Below, one piece after another: positions 37,003 to 47,967 of a stretch of DNA of 57,174 nucleotides. The notes beneath the pieces were generated by a model. That model made no database searches. It saw nothing but the letters and a program-made list of their open reading frames with translations, and was not told where the DNA came from. The DNA is from SAR202 cluster bacterium (GTDB lineage: Bacteria > Chloroflexota > Dehalococcoidia > Lucifugimonadales > UBA2985): positions 1-57,174 of the forward strand of contig VFHP01000006.1 in NCBI GenBank assembly GCA_009391535.1. The letters are read 5' to 3'. The position numbers and the translations under genes were made by a program. Every line of letters begins with the position of its first letter. Positions within the stretch are counted from its first letter, which is position 1.

Positions 37003-37746
37003 ATGAAAAGCAGAAAAACTCATATAATACCAATTGTTGTTTTAGGCACTGGGATCATGTTGCTGATAACAACCCTATCATTTCAGGCGTACAAAATGGT
37101 TTCTCATGCGCAATTAGACAAAATGGAATACGAAGCTTATGGACTTGAAAAAGAAGACACAAAGCATGAAGTTTTGTATCCGGGAAACCTGGTGGACCCT
37201 TTGGATTGGGATAACCCTCGGATAACCGACATTAACGAAAGGAAAACGGATCCAACGGAGCAATTTGGGTATGAAAACAGTAAAGTTACAACTCAGCCGG
37301 CGCCGCCGAGATCAATAGAAATACCGGCAATAGAACTTTTTTCAGAAGTTAAATCCCTAACCATTCAAAACTACGGAAAAGCACGGGGATGGGAAACACC
37401 GAAAAATGTCGTTGGACACATACCAACCACAGCGAACCCGGGACAGGAAGGCATCGCATACCTGTTTGGCCACTTGAACAGCCCTATTAGAGGCGAAGGA
37501 TCCGTATTCCGAAACCTAACAGAAATACCAAGCATTCTGCGCCAAGGAAAAGACGTATATGTATATGTGGAAGACGAAGGCGGAAAAACATACCTTTATC
37601 GAGTTAACAAAACAAGAGTCATACCTCAGGAAGAGTTTGAAATAAAAGATTCAGATAGCTCACTGATTGAACTAGTGGCATGTGTGCCATCTTATATCTA
37701 TGACCACAGGCTGATAGTTACGGCCGAATTAGTGGGCTCTAAGTAG
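37003..37746 (+). CDS. Sortase-family transpeptidase
   Basis: 247 residues. One N-terminal membrane helix (about 9-30), a spacer of about 70 residues, then the sortase barrel. The catalytic set is complete: His157 (YLFGHLNSP), Cys227 (LVACVPS) and Arg236 (YDHRLIV). The residues around the cysteine (ELVACVPSYIYDHR) resemble the class D/E and archaeal-like group. Sortases attach sorted surface proteins to the wall or polymerise pili. No LPXTG-type substrate is seen in the window, so the target must be elsewhere. Its stop lies inside a hairpin that faces gyrB. Confidence 0.88.
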   Translation: MKSRKTHIIPIVVLGTGIMLLITTLSFQAYKMVSHAQLDKMEYEAYGLEKEDTKHEVLYPGNLVDPLDWDNPRITDINERKTDPTEQFGYENSKVTTQPAPPRSIEIPAIELFSEVKSLTIQNYGKARGWETPKNVVGHIPTTANPGQEGIAYLFGHLNSPIRGEGSVFRNLTEIPSILRQGKDVYVYVEDEGGKTYLYRVNKTRVIPQEEFEIKDSDSSLIELVACVPSYIYDHRLIVTAELVGSK

Positions 37747-37760
37747 GCATCCGGCCTACT
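37742..37760. terminator. Hairpin between sortase gene and gyrB
   Basis: AGTAGGC, five-base loop, GCCTACT: seven perfect pairs, containing the sortase stop codon. It lies between two converging genes and could act on both strands, though neither side has a clear T run. Confidence 0.45.
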
Positions 37761-37769
37761 GGCATTGAA

Positions 37770-40035
<2,266 letters not shown>

Positions 40036-41043
40036 ATGACAGATAAGAAAAATAGAGTTTTTTCAGGAATGAGACCATCAGGCAGGCTACACTTAGGCAA
40101 CTATTTAGGAGCCTTGAGAAACTGGGTGGTTTTGCAAGAAACATTCCAGTGTATATATTGTGCCGTCGATGTACACGCCCTCACTGACATGCAGGGCAAT
40201 TCTACGAAAGACATAAAGCCCAACATACATGAAATGATACTAGATTGGCTCGCAGCTGGAATAAACCCAGAAAAGAGTTTAGTTTTTGTACAGTCACATG
40301 TTCCAGAAGTAATGATTCTGCACTCACTTCTTAGCATGGTAACTCCCCTTGGATGGTTGATGAGAGTTCCTACATTTAAGGACAAGATACGGCAAATGGA
40401 AGAAACAGAAGAAAATGTTAGCTATGGTCTTGTCGGATATCCGGTTCTTATGACAGCGGACATAATACTATACAAAGCAAACACTGTTCCGGTGGGAGAA
40501 GATCAGTTGCCACATATAGAATTGGCCCGAGAGATTGTCAGGAGATTTAATAATATGTACGGCAAAATCTTCCCAGAACCACAATCCAAGTTGACCGAAC
40601 ACCCGCTTATCAGAGGTTTAGACGGAAAGCAAAAAATGAGTAAAAGTTTAAATAATCACATCGAATTAGCTATATCGCCTGAAGAAACGCACAAAAGAGT
40701 CCGGGGAGCCTTCACAGATCCGCAGAGATTAAAAAAAGATGACCCAGGCAATCCGTTGATATGCAACGTGTATTCTCTTCACAAATACTTCAACCCTGAT
40801 AAACTGGATGAGATTTACTCTAGGTGTGTAGTTGCTGACATAGGTTGTGTAGAAGACAAAGAGATTCTGTCAGACGGCATTAACGAGATGCTTCGGGAAT
40901 TTCGAGAAAAACGTGAGGAATTGGCTAGCAGGCCTAAATATGTGTCGGAAGTTCTCTCCGAAGGGGCAGAAAGAGCCAGGTCAATAGCCCAGCAGACGCT
41001 GTCTGAAGTTCGAGAACGCATGGGCATCTCACAATCAATCTAA
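40036..41043 (+). CDS. trpS: Tryptophanyl-tRNA synthetase
   Basis: 335 residues, class I synthetase. HLGN is at 19-22 in SGRLHLGNYLG and KMSKS is at 200-204. The middle has VGYPVLMTADIILY and VPVGEDQLPHIELAREI, typical of TrpRS. It charges tRNA-Trp. GAGG lies four bases before the ATG. I looked for a T-box in the upstream spacer and found none. It heads a plus-strand run with the next two genes (24-base gap, then a four-base overlap). Confidence 0.96.
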   Translation: MTDKKNRVFSGMRPSGRLHLGNYLGALRNWVVLQETFQCIYCAVDVHALTDMQGNSTKDIKPNIHEMILDWLAAGINPEKSLVFVQSHVPEVMILHSLLSMVTPLGWLMRVPTFKDKIRQMEETEENVSYGLVGYPVLMTADIILYKANTVPVGEDQLPHIELAREIVRRFNNMYGKIFPEPQSKLTEHPLIRGLDGKQKMSKSLNNHIELAISPEETHKRVRGAFTDPQRLKKDDPGNPLICNVYSLHKYFNPDKLDEIYSRCVVADIGCVEDKEILSDGINEMLREFREKREELASRPKYVSEVLSEGAERARSIAQQTLSEVRERMGISQSI

Positions 41044-41067
41044 TATTCTGAAGAGGCCACCTAAACA

Positions 41068-41877
41068 ATGAATGCCAAGAACAGTGACTTTGAGAATGTT
41101 GTGTCTTCTGCTATTCAAATAGTTAAAGACGCCGGAAAAGTATTGGTGGACAGATTTAAAGGCGAAAAACAAGTTTCTTACAAAGGAAGAAACGATTTAG
41201 TTACGGATGTTGATAAGTTTGTTGAAGAAGAAATAATAAGATCTCTACGTAATGCTTTTCCTGGATGCGGAATTGTGGCGGAAGAATCAGATCCTATAGC
41301 GACACAAACAGACATGACGTGGATCATAGACCCTTTAGACGGAACCAGCAACTATGTAAACGGCATACCGTTTTTTGCTGTTAACCTCGCACTAATGACA
41401 GATAATCAAGTAGTATTGGGAATAACGTATGATCCGATGAGAAACGAGCTTTTTCATGCTGTAAAAAACCAACAAGCTTATCTGAACCAAACACTCATCG
41501 AGGTATCAAGCAAGAAAAAGTTGAAAAACGCCCTTATAGGATATGATCTTGGCTATTCAGATGGAAAAGCCAAAACTGCAATAGAAATGATTTTGCATTT
41601 GTGGTCCAGTATACGGTCGACAAGAATGATGGGCTCTGCGGCATTGGGTTTGGCTTATGCAGCTTGTGGTAGAACAGATTTGTACTTTCATCACCATTTG
41701 TCACAATGGGATTTGGCGGCTGCCCTTGTGATTGTAAGCGAGGCCGGGGGCGTGACTTGTGATAAACAAGGACAGCCAGCATCTCTTTCATCTACAAGCA
41801 TTATTGCAGCGAATCCTAGTCTGCACAGTGATTTTCTTAGTAAAACTCAAGAAACTGCATGGAGGGTCAATAAATGA
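41068..41877 (+). CDS. suhB: Inositol monophosphatase-family phosphatase
   Basis: 269 residues. The metal-binding motifs are present: Glu72-Glu73 (AEES), WIIDPLDGTSNY with Asp88 and Asp91, and the third site SQWDLAAALVIVSEAGG near 211-227. The family hydrolyses inositol monophosphates or related sugar phosphates such as histidinol phosphate or fructose 1,6-bisphosphate, so the substrate is open. The gene symbol is the common family label rather than a proven function. Its stop overlaps the start of the hydrolase gene. Confidence 0.85.
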   Translation: MNAKNSDFENVVSSAIQIVKDAGKVLVDRFKGEKQVSYKGRNDLVTDVDKFVEEEIIRSLRNAFPGCGIVAEESDPIATQTDMTWIIDPLDGTSNYVNGIPFFAVNLALMTDNQVVLGITYDPMRNELFHAVKNQQAYLNQTLIEVSSKKKLKNALIGYDLGYSDGKAKTAIEMILHLWSSIRSTRMMGSAALGLAYAACGRTDLYFHHHLSQWDLAAALVIVSEAGGVTCDKQGQPASLSSTSIIAANPSLHSDFLSKTQETAWRVNK

Positions 41878-42668
41878 CGAAACCGGCTAAACAACCAGCT
41901 ATCCATTATGTTGCGGAAGGCAATGAAAATGCGCCGGTGATTGTTTTAATAAACGGCCTGGGAGGAGATTTGCGGCAGTGGCAGGCGTTAAGATTAATGC
42001 TCCAGAGTCAGTATAGGGTCGTGTCTTTGGACAACAGAGACAGCGGCCATAGTGAGAGAGGAGATGAACAGTACTATATTGAGGATATGGCCAATGACGT
42101 AGTGGATTTGCTAGATAGACTTGCCATTGGGAAAACACATGTTATCGGATATTCCATGGGCGGGGCGATAGCCCAGGAATTGGCTATTAACCAACCACAA
42201 CTAGTTGATAAATTGATCTTGTTAGCGACGTATGATAGTACCGATAATCGAGCACAGGATCTTTTCAGAGGATTCGCTTCATTAAGACGTGATTTAAATA
42301 GAGAGGATTACTTGAGATTGACTTTACCGTGGGGATATACATATGAGGAATACGAGAAGCCCGGCTTTGTTGAAGAAGTCATTGCCGAATTGGTCAACGA
42401 TCCCTTATATCAGGAGAACGAGGCGTTTACCAGACAAATGGAAGCAACTATAGCATTTAATTCAAGAGATAGGCTGCACCTGATAAAAGCTCCGACTTTA
42501 TTGGTTTTCGGAGATGAAGACATCATGACTCCAATCAGATTCGCCAACTCAATGGTTGCACGCATAAAAAATGCCCAATTGTTTGTTATAAAGGGAACAG
42601 GCCATCTTTTTATGAGGACACGTTTCAGGGAGGCGTCTGAAGTTATTAAGGATTTCCTTGACGAGTGA
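41874..42668 (+). CDS. Alpha/beta hydrolase
   Basis: 264 residues with a complete hydrolase triad: nucleophile Ser94 in GYSMGG, acid Asp214 or Asp216 in FGDEDIMTP, and His244 in GTGHLF. The oxyanion region INGLGGD and the LDNRDSGHS segment are typical of the esterase/lactonase or MhpC-like group. The substrate is unknown. Its start overlaps the phosphatase stop (ATGA), so the two are co-translated. Confidence 0.87.
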   Translation: MTKPAKQPAIHYVAEGNENAPVIVLINGLGGDLRQWQALRLMLQSQYRVVSLDNRDSGHSERGDEQYYIEDMANDVVDLLDRLAIGKTHVIGYSMGGAIAQELAINQPQLVDKLILLATYDSTDNRAQDLFRGFASLRRDLNREDYLRLTLPWGYTYEEYEKPGFVEEVIAELVNDPLYQENEAFTRQMEATIAFNSRDRLHLIKAPTLLVFGDEDIMTPIRFANSMVARIKNAQLFVIKGTGHLFMRTRFREASEVIKDFLDE

Positions 42669-42688
42669 AAGCCCACTGATAAGCATCG

Positions 42689-43876
42689 TCACTTGAGTTT
42701 CTTTACGAAAAGCCCGATTCTCTCTAAAGCACCCTCTATTTCGTTCTGAGAAACAGCGTAGCAACAACGGACATGCCCTTCCCCACTTTCTCCGAAAGCT
42801 GATCCGGGAACAACGGCAACTTTCTCTTCTATCAACAGTTGCTCCGCAAATTCTTCGGACGTTAAGCCGGTATTTTTTATGGAAGGAAAAGTATAGAAAG
42901 CCCCTAACGGATCAATGCAATCCAATCCTATTGAGCGAAGACCATTAACCATTAGTCGTCTTCGGCGGTCGTATTCGAGGCGCATATTTTCCACTTCAGT
43001 CTCCCCGAACCGTAGGGCTTCTAAGGCTGCCATCTGTCCTTGGATAGGGGCACAAAGCATAGTATACTGGTGAATCTTCATCATGGCTTCGATTATTTCG
43101 GAATTAGCACACGCATAACCAATGCGCCAACCAGTCATGGCATACGATTTAGAAAAACCCCCTAGAAGTACTGACTTATGTTTCATTTGTGGTAAAGACG
43201 GAAAGCAGGTGTGTTCAACTCCATACACTAAGCGGTCATAAACCTCATCGGAAATCACCGTTAAATCGTACTTAATGGCCAATTTAGAAATCTCCAGCAT
43301 CGCATCTCGTGTCATTACAGCCCCTGTTGGATTGTTGGGATAGCCCAGAAGTACGGCTTTCGTTCTATGAGTTATTCTTGATTCAATGTCGGACGCAGTT
43401 ACTTGGAATGAATTGCCCATCGAGGTTGGAACATCTACTGGCACCCCGCCCGCAAGGGCTATACAAGGAACGTATGAAACGTAAGTTGGTTCTGGAACGA
43501 TAACCTCGTCACCAGGATCCAGAATTGATCTCATGACAAGGTCCAACGCCTCACTTACTCCTACGGTTACAAGAATTTCGTTTGAAGGATCATAATTGAC
43601 TTCATACAGTTTTCTGATATGTGTAGCTATTTCCTGCCTGAGTTCCATGAGGCCGAAATTGGAAGTGTACATCGTGTGGCCACTTTCTAGGGAAGTTATT
43701 GCTGCTTCTCTTATGTGCCAGGGTGTCACAAAGTCAGGTTCACCCACGCCGAGAGAAATTACATCATCCATAGAAGCGATAATGTCAAAAAATCTTCTTA
43801 TGCCAGAGGGGGAAAGGTTTTGCACTCGTTCAGATAAAATCCTAGAAGCTGCCGACTTTGCCTTTTTATCGTTCAT
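42689..43876 (-). CDS. Class I PLP aminotransferase
   Basis: 395 residues, fold type I. The PLP lysine is Lys243 in GGFSKSYAMTGWRIGYA, with Asn182 (YPNNPTG), Asp210 and Tyr213 (SDEVYDRL) in the expected places. It resembles the aspartate/alanine or aromatic-aminotransferase-like group (AlaT/PatA/YugH type). It lies 12 bases behind an Lrp/AsnC regulator on the same strand, like the Bacillus yugG-yugH (alaR-alaT) pair, so alanine metabolism is a reasonable guess. The substrate cannot be fixed from sequence. Confidence 0.88.
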   Translation of the reverse strand: MNDKKAKSAASRILSERVQNLSPSGIRRFFDIIASMDDVISLGVGEPDFVTPWHIREAAITSLESGHTMYTSNFGLMELRQEIATHIRKLYEVNYDPSNEILVTVGVSEALDLVMRSILDPGDEVIVPEPTYVSYVPCIALAGGVPVDVPTSMGNSFQVTASDIESRITHRTKAVLLGYPNNPTGAVMTRDAMLEISKLAIKYDLTVISDEVYDRLVYGVEHTCFPSLPQMKHKSVLLGGFSKSYAMTGWRIGYACANSEIIEAMMKIHQYTMLCAPIQGQMAALEALRFGETEVENMRLEYDRRRRLMVNGLRSIGLDCIDPLGAFYTFPSIKNTGLTSEEFAEQLLIEEKVAVVPGSAFGESGEGHVRCCYAVSQNEIEGALERIGLFVKKLK

Positions 43877-43888
43877 TTAAAAGTATCC

Positions 43889-44371
43889 TTATGGGGAAAG
43901 AGGAAGGCGCCTTGTTCCTTCATCTTGGTTCAAGATAATGCCGTCTTCTTTGTAGCGTTTTAACAAAAAGTGGGTGGTGGTTGCGTTCACTTCTTGAAGA
44001 GCAGCGAGCTTCATCGCGACAAAACTCGCAACTTGCTGCATCGTATTCCCTGAAATTAACACAGCCAGATCATAATCTCCAGACATCAGCTGCAGAGAGC
44101 GCACTTCAGGGAATCTGGCGATTCTTTGAGCAATCCCGTCGAAGCCCACATCGTGCTGAGGCGTCATTCGCACCTCTACGAAAGCTAAAACCTCCTCACC
44201 GTCGTAGAGAACATCTCGGTTTATTACCGTCTTGTATCCCAAAATTATTTTTTGCTTTTCAGCTTGATCTATCAGCTCTTCGACTTCCTTTGTTGATCGT
44301 CCAGTCAGAGCAGCGATTTCTTCGGGAGTGGCCTTGGCGTTGTTTTCCAGTATTGCTAGTATATCTTTCAT
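43889..44371 (-). CDS. Lrp/AsnC-family transcription regulator
   Basis: 160 residues. A short N-terminal helix-turn-helix (ATPEEIAALTGRSTKEVEELIDQAEKQKII, in two parts, 14-42) is followed by a RAM/ligand-binding domain: GEEVLAFVEVRMTP, RIARFPEVRSLQLMSGDYDLAVLISG and EVNATTTHFLLKRY. The gene overlaps gatA by four bases (ATGA) and precedes the aminotransferase, which it may regulate in response to an amino acid. The tail of about 15 residues is unconserved. Confidence 0.92.
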   Translation of the reverse strand: MKDILAILENNAKATPEEIAALTGRSTKEVEELIDQAEKQKIILGYKTVINRDVLYDGEEVLAFVEVRMTPQHDVGFDGIAQRIARFPEVRSLQLMSGDYDLAVLISGNTMQQVASFVAMKLAALQEVNATTTHFLLKRYKEDGIILNQDEGTRRLPLSP

Positions 44372-45828
44372 AGTGAGGGCCTCATTTTATGCCATTCTGT
44401 TGCTTGTTCAAAAGCATAAGCGGCATTTAGGATGGTATTTTCAGAGAAGTAGTTTCCCATTATCTGCATGCCTATTGGTAATCCATTGGAGAATCCTGCC
44501 GGTATCGATATGGCGGGTATGCCGGCTATGTTAGCAGGGATGGTGCAAATATCGTTAAGGTACATCTGCAGGGGGTCTTCTGTTTTTTCACCTATTAAAA
44601 AAGCTGTTGAAGGAGAAGTGGGAGTAATTAAAACATCGTAATCATTAAAAACGCTCGAAAACTCATCCCTTATCATAGTCCTAACCTTTTGTGCTTTAAC
44701 ATAATAAGCATCATAGTAGCCGGCTGAGAGTGCGTAGGTTCCAAGCATGATTCTTCTACTGACCTCTGGCCCAAACCCGTTTTGCCTAGTTTTCTCCATG
44801 GCATCCCAGATGGAACCCGCGTCTTTGTATGAATATCCGTATTTGACTCCATCGTATCTAGACAGATTAGCCGATGCTTCCGAAGGGGCTAATATATAAT
44901 ATACGGCCAGGGCATATTTGGTTAAGGGTAAAGAAATTTCTGACACGGTTGCACCAAGTTTTTCAAAAGCAAGAAGAGACTCCTTTATGCAGTCTAGAAC
45001 ACTCTTATCGACACCAGCTTCAAAGTACTCCTTTGGAACGCCTATTTTAAGTCCGTTAACGTCTCCTTTAAGGGATTTTGAATAGCAATTGCTCACAGTT
45101 GCTATAGAGGTAGAATCCATCGGATCATGGCCTACGATTGCATCGAGTACAATAGAGCAGTCTCGCACGTCCTTGGTTATGGGGCCAATTTGATCCAACG
45201 AACTTGCAAAAGCTACTAAACCGTATCGACTGACTAAACCATAGGTAGGCTTAAGCCCAACAACTCCACAAAGACTGGCTGGCTGTCGTATGCTTCCTCC
45301 AGTATCGGAGCCTAGGGAATAGAAGCACTCTCCAGATGCTACTGCAGCGGCAGGTCCACCGCTACTACCTCCGGGAACTCGCTCTAAGTCCCAAGGGTTA
45401 TGTGTGGGATGAAAAGCAGAATTTTCTGTTGAGGACCCCATTGCGAATTCATCCATATTGCCCTTCCCCACAATTATGCCTCCTGAGTGTTTTAGCTTCT
45501 CGACAACAGTGGCATCATAGGGAGGAATAAATTCACTAAGCATATTGGAGGAACACGTAGTGAGAATATCCTGAGTGCAAATATTATCCTTTAGCTGGAA
45601 AGGTATTCCGCGTAGATTGCTTGACGGCAGTACACCGGGGTTTTGGTCAAAACTTTTTGCTTCCTCTAAGGCGAGGTCTCCTGTAACAGTAACAAAGGAT
45701 TTGATTGACGGTTCCACTTGTTTGATCCGATCTAGTGCTGCCCGAGTCAAATCTTCGGAAGAAACCATTTGATTGTCCAGTAGATCTTTCGCATCGTGAA
45801 TGGTCAATTCATATAGCGGTAAGGTCAT
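44368..45828 (-). CDS. gatA: Asp/Glu-tRNA amidotransferase subunit A
   Basis: 486 residues, amidase signature family. The catalytic Ser-cisSer-Lys triad is Lys80 (PFQLKDN), Ser155 (GGSSGG) and Ser179 (TGGSIRQPAS), within one position of the numbering known for Staphylococcus aureus GatA. It releases ammonia for conversion of Glu-tRNA-Gln or Asp-tRNA-Asn. GatC is immediately upstream (TAATG overlap); gatB is not in the window. The stop overlaps the Lrp gene, an unusual coupling. Confidence 0.96.
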   Translation of the reverse strand: MTLPLYELTIHDAKDLLDNQMVSSEDLTRAALDRIKQVEPSIKSFVTVTGDLALEEAKSFDQNPGVLPSSNLRGIPFQLKDNICTQDILTTCSSNMLSEFIPPYDATVVEKLKHSGGIIVGKGNMDEFAMGSSTENSAFHPTHNPWDLERVPGGSSGGPAAAVASGECFYSLGSDTGGSIRQPASLCGVVGLKPTYGLVSRYGLVAFASSLDQIGPITKDVRDCSIVLDAIVGHDPMDSTSIATVSNCYSKSLKGDVNGLKIGVPKEYFEAGVDKSVLDCIKESLLAFEKLGATVSEISLPLTKYALAVYYILAPSEASANLSRYDGVKYGYSYKDAGSIWDAMEKTRQNGFGPEVSRRIMLGTYALSAGYYDAYYVKAQKVRTMIRDEFSSVFNDYDVLITPTSPSTAFLIGEKTEDPLQMYLNDICTIPANIAGIPAISIPAGFSNGLPIGMQIMGNYFSENTILNAAYAFEQATEWHKMRPSL

Positions 45829-46124
45829 TATTCCAACACTGCCTTTACCTTGAAGTAATCGTTTTCCACGGAGGGTGCGTTCTGAAGAGTTTTGTTTACA
45901 GGCAAAGACTTGGAGGGTTCGTCTTCTCTCATTGCCCCATCCGCCGAAACAGAGTGCCCGGTCGGGTTAATGCCGCTCGTGTCTACATTGTCCAGGATCC
46001 TAAACTGATCTAAAATGTTTGAAAGTTCAGAGCTTAGGCGACTTACATCTTCAGGCGAGAGTCCTAGTCTATATACTAAAGCTATGTTTTCAACTTCTTC
46101 TTTGCTAATTTTTGGGATGTTCAT
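45828..46124 (-). CDS. gatC: Asp/Glu-tRNA amidotransferase subunit C
   Basis: 98 residues, full length for the family. Typical text: ISKEEVENIALVYRLGLS, then LSSELSNILDQFRILDNVDTSGINP (two parts) and the C-terminal HSVSADGAMREDEPSKSL. GatC wraps around GatA and GatB and stabilises the complex. It overlaps gatA by one base and has a candidate promoter upstream. Confidence 0.94.
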   Translation of the reverse strand: MNIPKISKEEVENIALVYRLGLSPEDVSRLSSELSNILDQFRILDNVDTSGINPTGHSVSADGAMREDEPSKSLPVNKTLQNAPSVENDYFKVKAVLE

Positions 46125-46151
46125 GCCTGTTCCGATCTAAAAAAGTAACTT

Positions 46152-46180
46152 AGTTTAGCAAATAGTAAGTGCTCATTCAA
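46152..46180 (-). promoter_or_regulatory. Candidate promoter of gatC-gatA
   Basis: On the minus strand: TTGAAT (46175-46180), 17-base spacer, TAAACT (46152-46157), about 28 bases before the gatC start. Both boxes are two bases from consensus. Confidence 0.38.
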
Positions 46181-46220
46181 GTTTAGGATAAAGGCATATC
46201 AGGCAGTGCCACCACACACG

Positions 46221-46251
46221 TTGGAAGTTAATTACCCAGATGAACTATAAT
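46221..46251 (+). promoter_or_regulatory. Candidate promoter of lpdA
   Basis: TTGGAA (46221-46226), a long 19-base spacer, exact TATAAT (46246-46251), about 48 bases before the lpdA ATG. Confidence 0.38.
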
Positions 46252-46298
46252 GAACGATATATAGCACTTGATATCACAAATTGGACAAACGGACATAT

Positions 46299-47690
46299 AT
46301 GCCAAGAGAGAAATATGACATCGGAATAATAGGAGGCGGACCAGGAGGGTACGTTGCTGCCATTCGTGCCGCTCAGTTGGGAGGTAAAGTAGTTCTCGTT
46401 GAAGAGGATTCATTAGGGGGTGTTTGTTTGAATTGGGGCTGTGTTCCAAGTAAAGCCATGCTAAGAAACGCGGAAATAATAAACCTGATGAAATCTGCAG
46501 GGCAATTTGGTATTTCTTTCAACGATTTTTCATTTGATGTAAATAAAGCAGTTTCCAGAAGTCGACGAATTGTGAATCGTCTCGGGAGAGGGATAGAGTT
46601 TTTATTGAAGAAAAACTCAGTCACTCACGTAAAAGGGCGTGCTGAAATACTAACGAACGGCAGTATTCTGGTTGACAGAGATCAGGAAATCGCCATCAAA
46701 AATATTATAATAGCTACGGGTTCGTCCCAGCGTTCTTTAGACCTGCTGGAAACCGATGGGGTGAGCGTTATAACAAGCAAGGAAATATTGGCCCTAACAG
46801 CAGTGCCCAAAAGCCTTCTGATTATTGGTGGAGGATCCACAGGGATAGAATTCGCTTATATGTATAGCGCTTATGGCTCGAAAGTTACTGTGGTAGAGGC
46901 GCAAGACCAGATTCTTCCGAAAGAAGACCCCGAGATTGCAGATTTGTTGAAGAAGAGTCTTACGGGGCAGGGAATATCAATCTATACAAATGCCCGAATC
47001 ACCTCCGGGGAGGTAAAGGATGGATTAGTAAGGTGTGAAATTGATGTTCCCAATAGGGAAACCAAAACGGTAATCGAAGCAGAAAAGGCACTAATATCGG
47101 TAGGAGTTTCTGGCAACATCTTCGGTATTGGATTAGAGGGTTTAGATATTGAGACGGAAAACGGGTTCATAAAAATTGATGAACAGATGCGAACCAGTGT
47201 GCCAAATATATATGCCATAGGTGATGTTACGGGAAAATTGTTGTTGGCACACGTAGCACAAGCCCAGGGAGTTATAGCCGCTGAGGTTATAGCAGGATTT
47301 GACCATGATGAATTGATTTATGATTTGATACCGAGATCCACCTACTGCGAGCCACAAATAAGTAGTTTCGGATATACCGAAAAAGAAGCGTTGGATCTTG
47401 GATATTCAATCAAAACAGGGCGATTTCCGTTGACAGCCAACGCGAAAGCTTTGGCTATAGGAGAAGATACGGGCATAGTTAAGGTAATAGTAAACAAGAA
47501 AAACAAAAACATCTTAGGAGCACATATAATTGGCCCAGAAGCAACCGAGATAATTTCCGAATTAATCACCGTCAATCAGTTAGGGGGAGAAAAGGAATTC
47601 TTGGAAAAGATTATACACCCGCATCCATCCATCGGAGAGGCTATTAAAGAAGCAGCATTGGATGTTTATGACAGGGCAATACACATATAA
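46299..47690 (+). CDS. lpdA: Dihydrolipoyl dehydrogenase
   Basis: 463 residues from the ATG at 46299; a TTG six codons upstream (46281) is possible, and neither has a strong ribosome-binding site. FAD motif GIIGGGPGGYVAA, redox-active disulfide Cys43/Cys48 in GGVCLNWGCVPSK, NAD motif IGGGSTGIEFA, and the C-terminal HPHPSIGEA with the catalytic His-Glu pair. It reoxidises lipoyl groups in 2-oxoacid dehydrogenase or glycine cleavage complexes. None of those partners is adjacent, so it may serve several. Confidence 0.94.
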   Translation: MPREKYDIGIIGGGPGGYVAAIRAAQLGGKVVLVEEDSLGGVCLNWGCVPSKAMLRNAEIINLMKSAGQFGISFNDFSFDVNKAVSRSRRIVNRLGRGIEFLLKKNSVTHVKGRAEILTNGSILVDRDQEIAIKNIIIATGSSQRSLDLLETDGVSVITSKEILALTAVPKSLLIIGGGSTGIEFAYMYSAYGSKVTVVEAQDQILPKEDPEIADLLKKSLTGQGISIYTNARITSGEVKDGLVRCEIDVPNRETKTVIEAEKALISVGVSGNIFGIGLEGLDIETENGFIKIDEQMRTSVPNIYAIGDVTGKLLLAHVAQAQGVIAAEVIAGFDHDELIYDLIPRSTYCEPQISSFGYTEKEALDLGYSIKTGRFPLTANAKALAIGEDTGIVKVIVNKKNKNILGAHIIGPEATEIISELITVNQLGGEKEFLEKIIHPHPSIGEAIKEAALDVYDRAIHI

Positions 47691-47720
47691 AAATAGCCCA
47701 AAATAGCCCAAAATAGCCCA
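47691..47720 (+). repeat. Three exact tandem copies of a 10-base unit
   Basis: AAATAGCCCA occurs three times head to tail, starting directly after the lpdA stop. It is followed by a TATAAT-like sequence at 47735-47740. Function unknown; it may be a repeat expanded by slippage or a binding-site array. Confidence 0.9.
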
Positions 47721-47840
47721 GTGTAAACATAGGCTATAATACGAACACCTTACGAAGCATATTGGCCATATATGTACGCAAAGCGTAATTACTCTCGGTG
47801 ATATGTACAGTTTCGTGCGCCCGCGGGTGGCTAAATCAGG

Positions 47841-47870
47841 TTGCTAAAACGCTTGCATTAGTAGTAAAAT
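47841..47870 (+). promoter_or_regulatory. Candidate promoter of the PEPCK-like gene
   Basis: TTGCTA (47841-47846), 18-base spacer, TAAAAT (47865-47870). A start near 47877 would give a leader of about 90 bases to the ATG at 47968, or almost no leader if translation began at the GTG at 47875. Confidence 0.4.
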
Positions 47871-47967
47871 AACAGTGTTCCTTAACGAACAAATATGTCT
47901 AGTTATCATTTTGGAAGTATTAGCAAATAGTTATATGATATCCAAAAAAAGCCATCAAGCAGGACCA

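Noticed and set aside
43981..44373. A 130-codon plus-strand frame over the Lrp gene
   Set aside because: Antisense shadow of a gene with intact Lrp/AsnC motifs, and no ribosome-binding site of its own.
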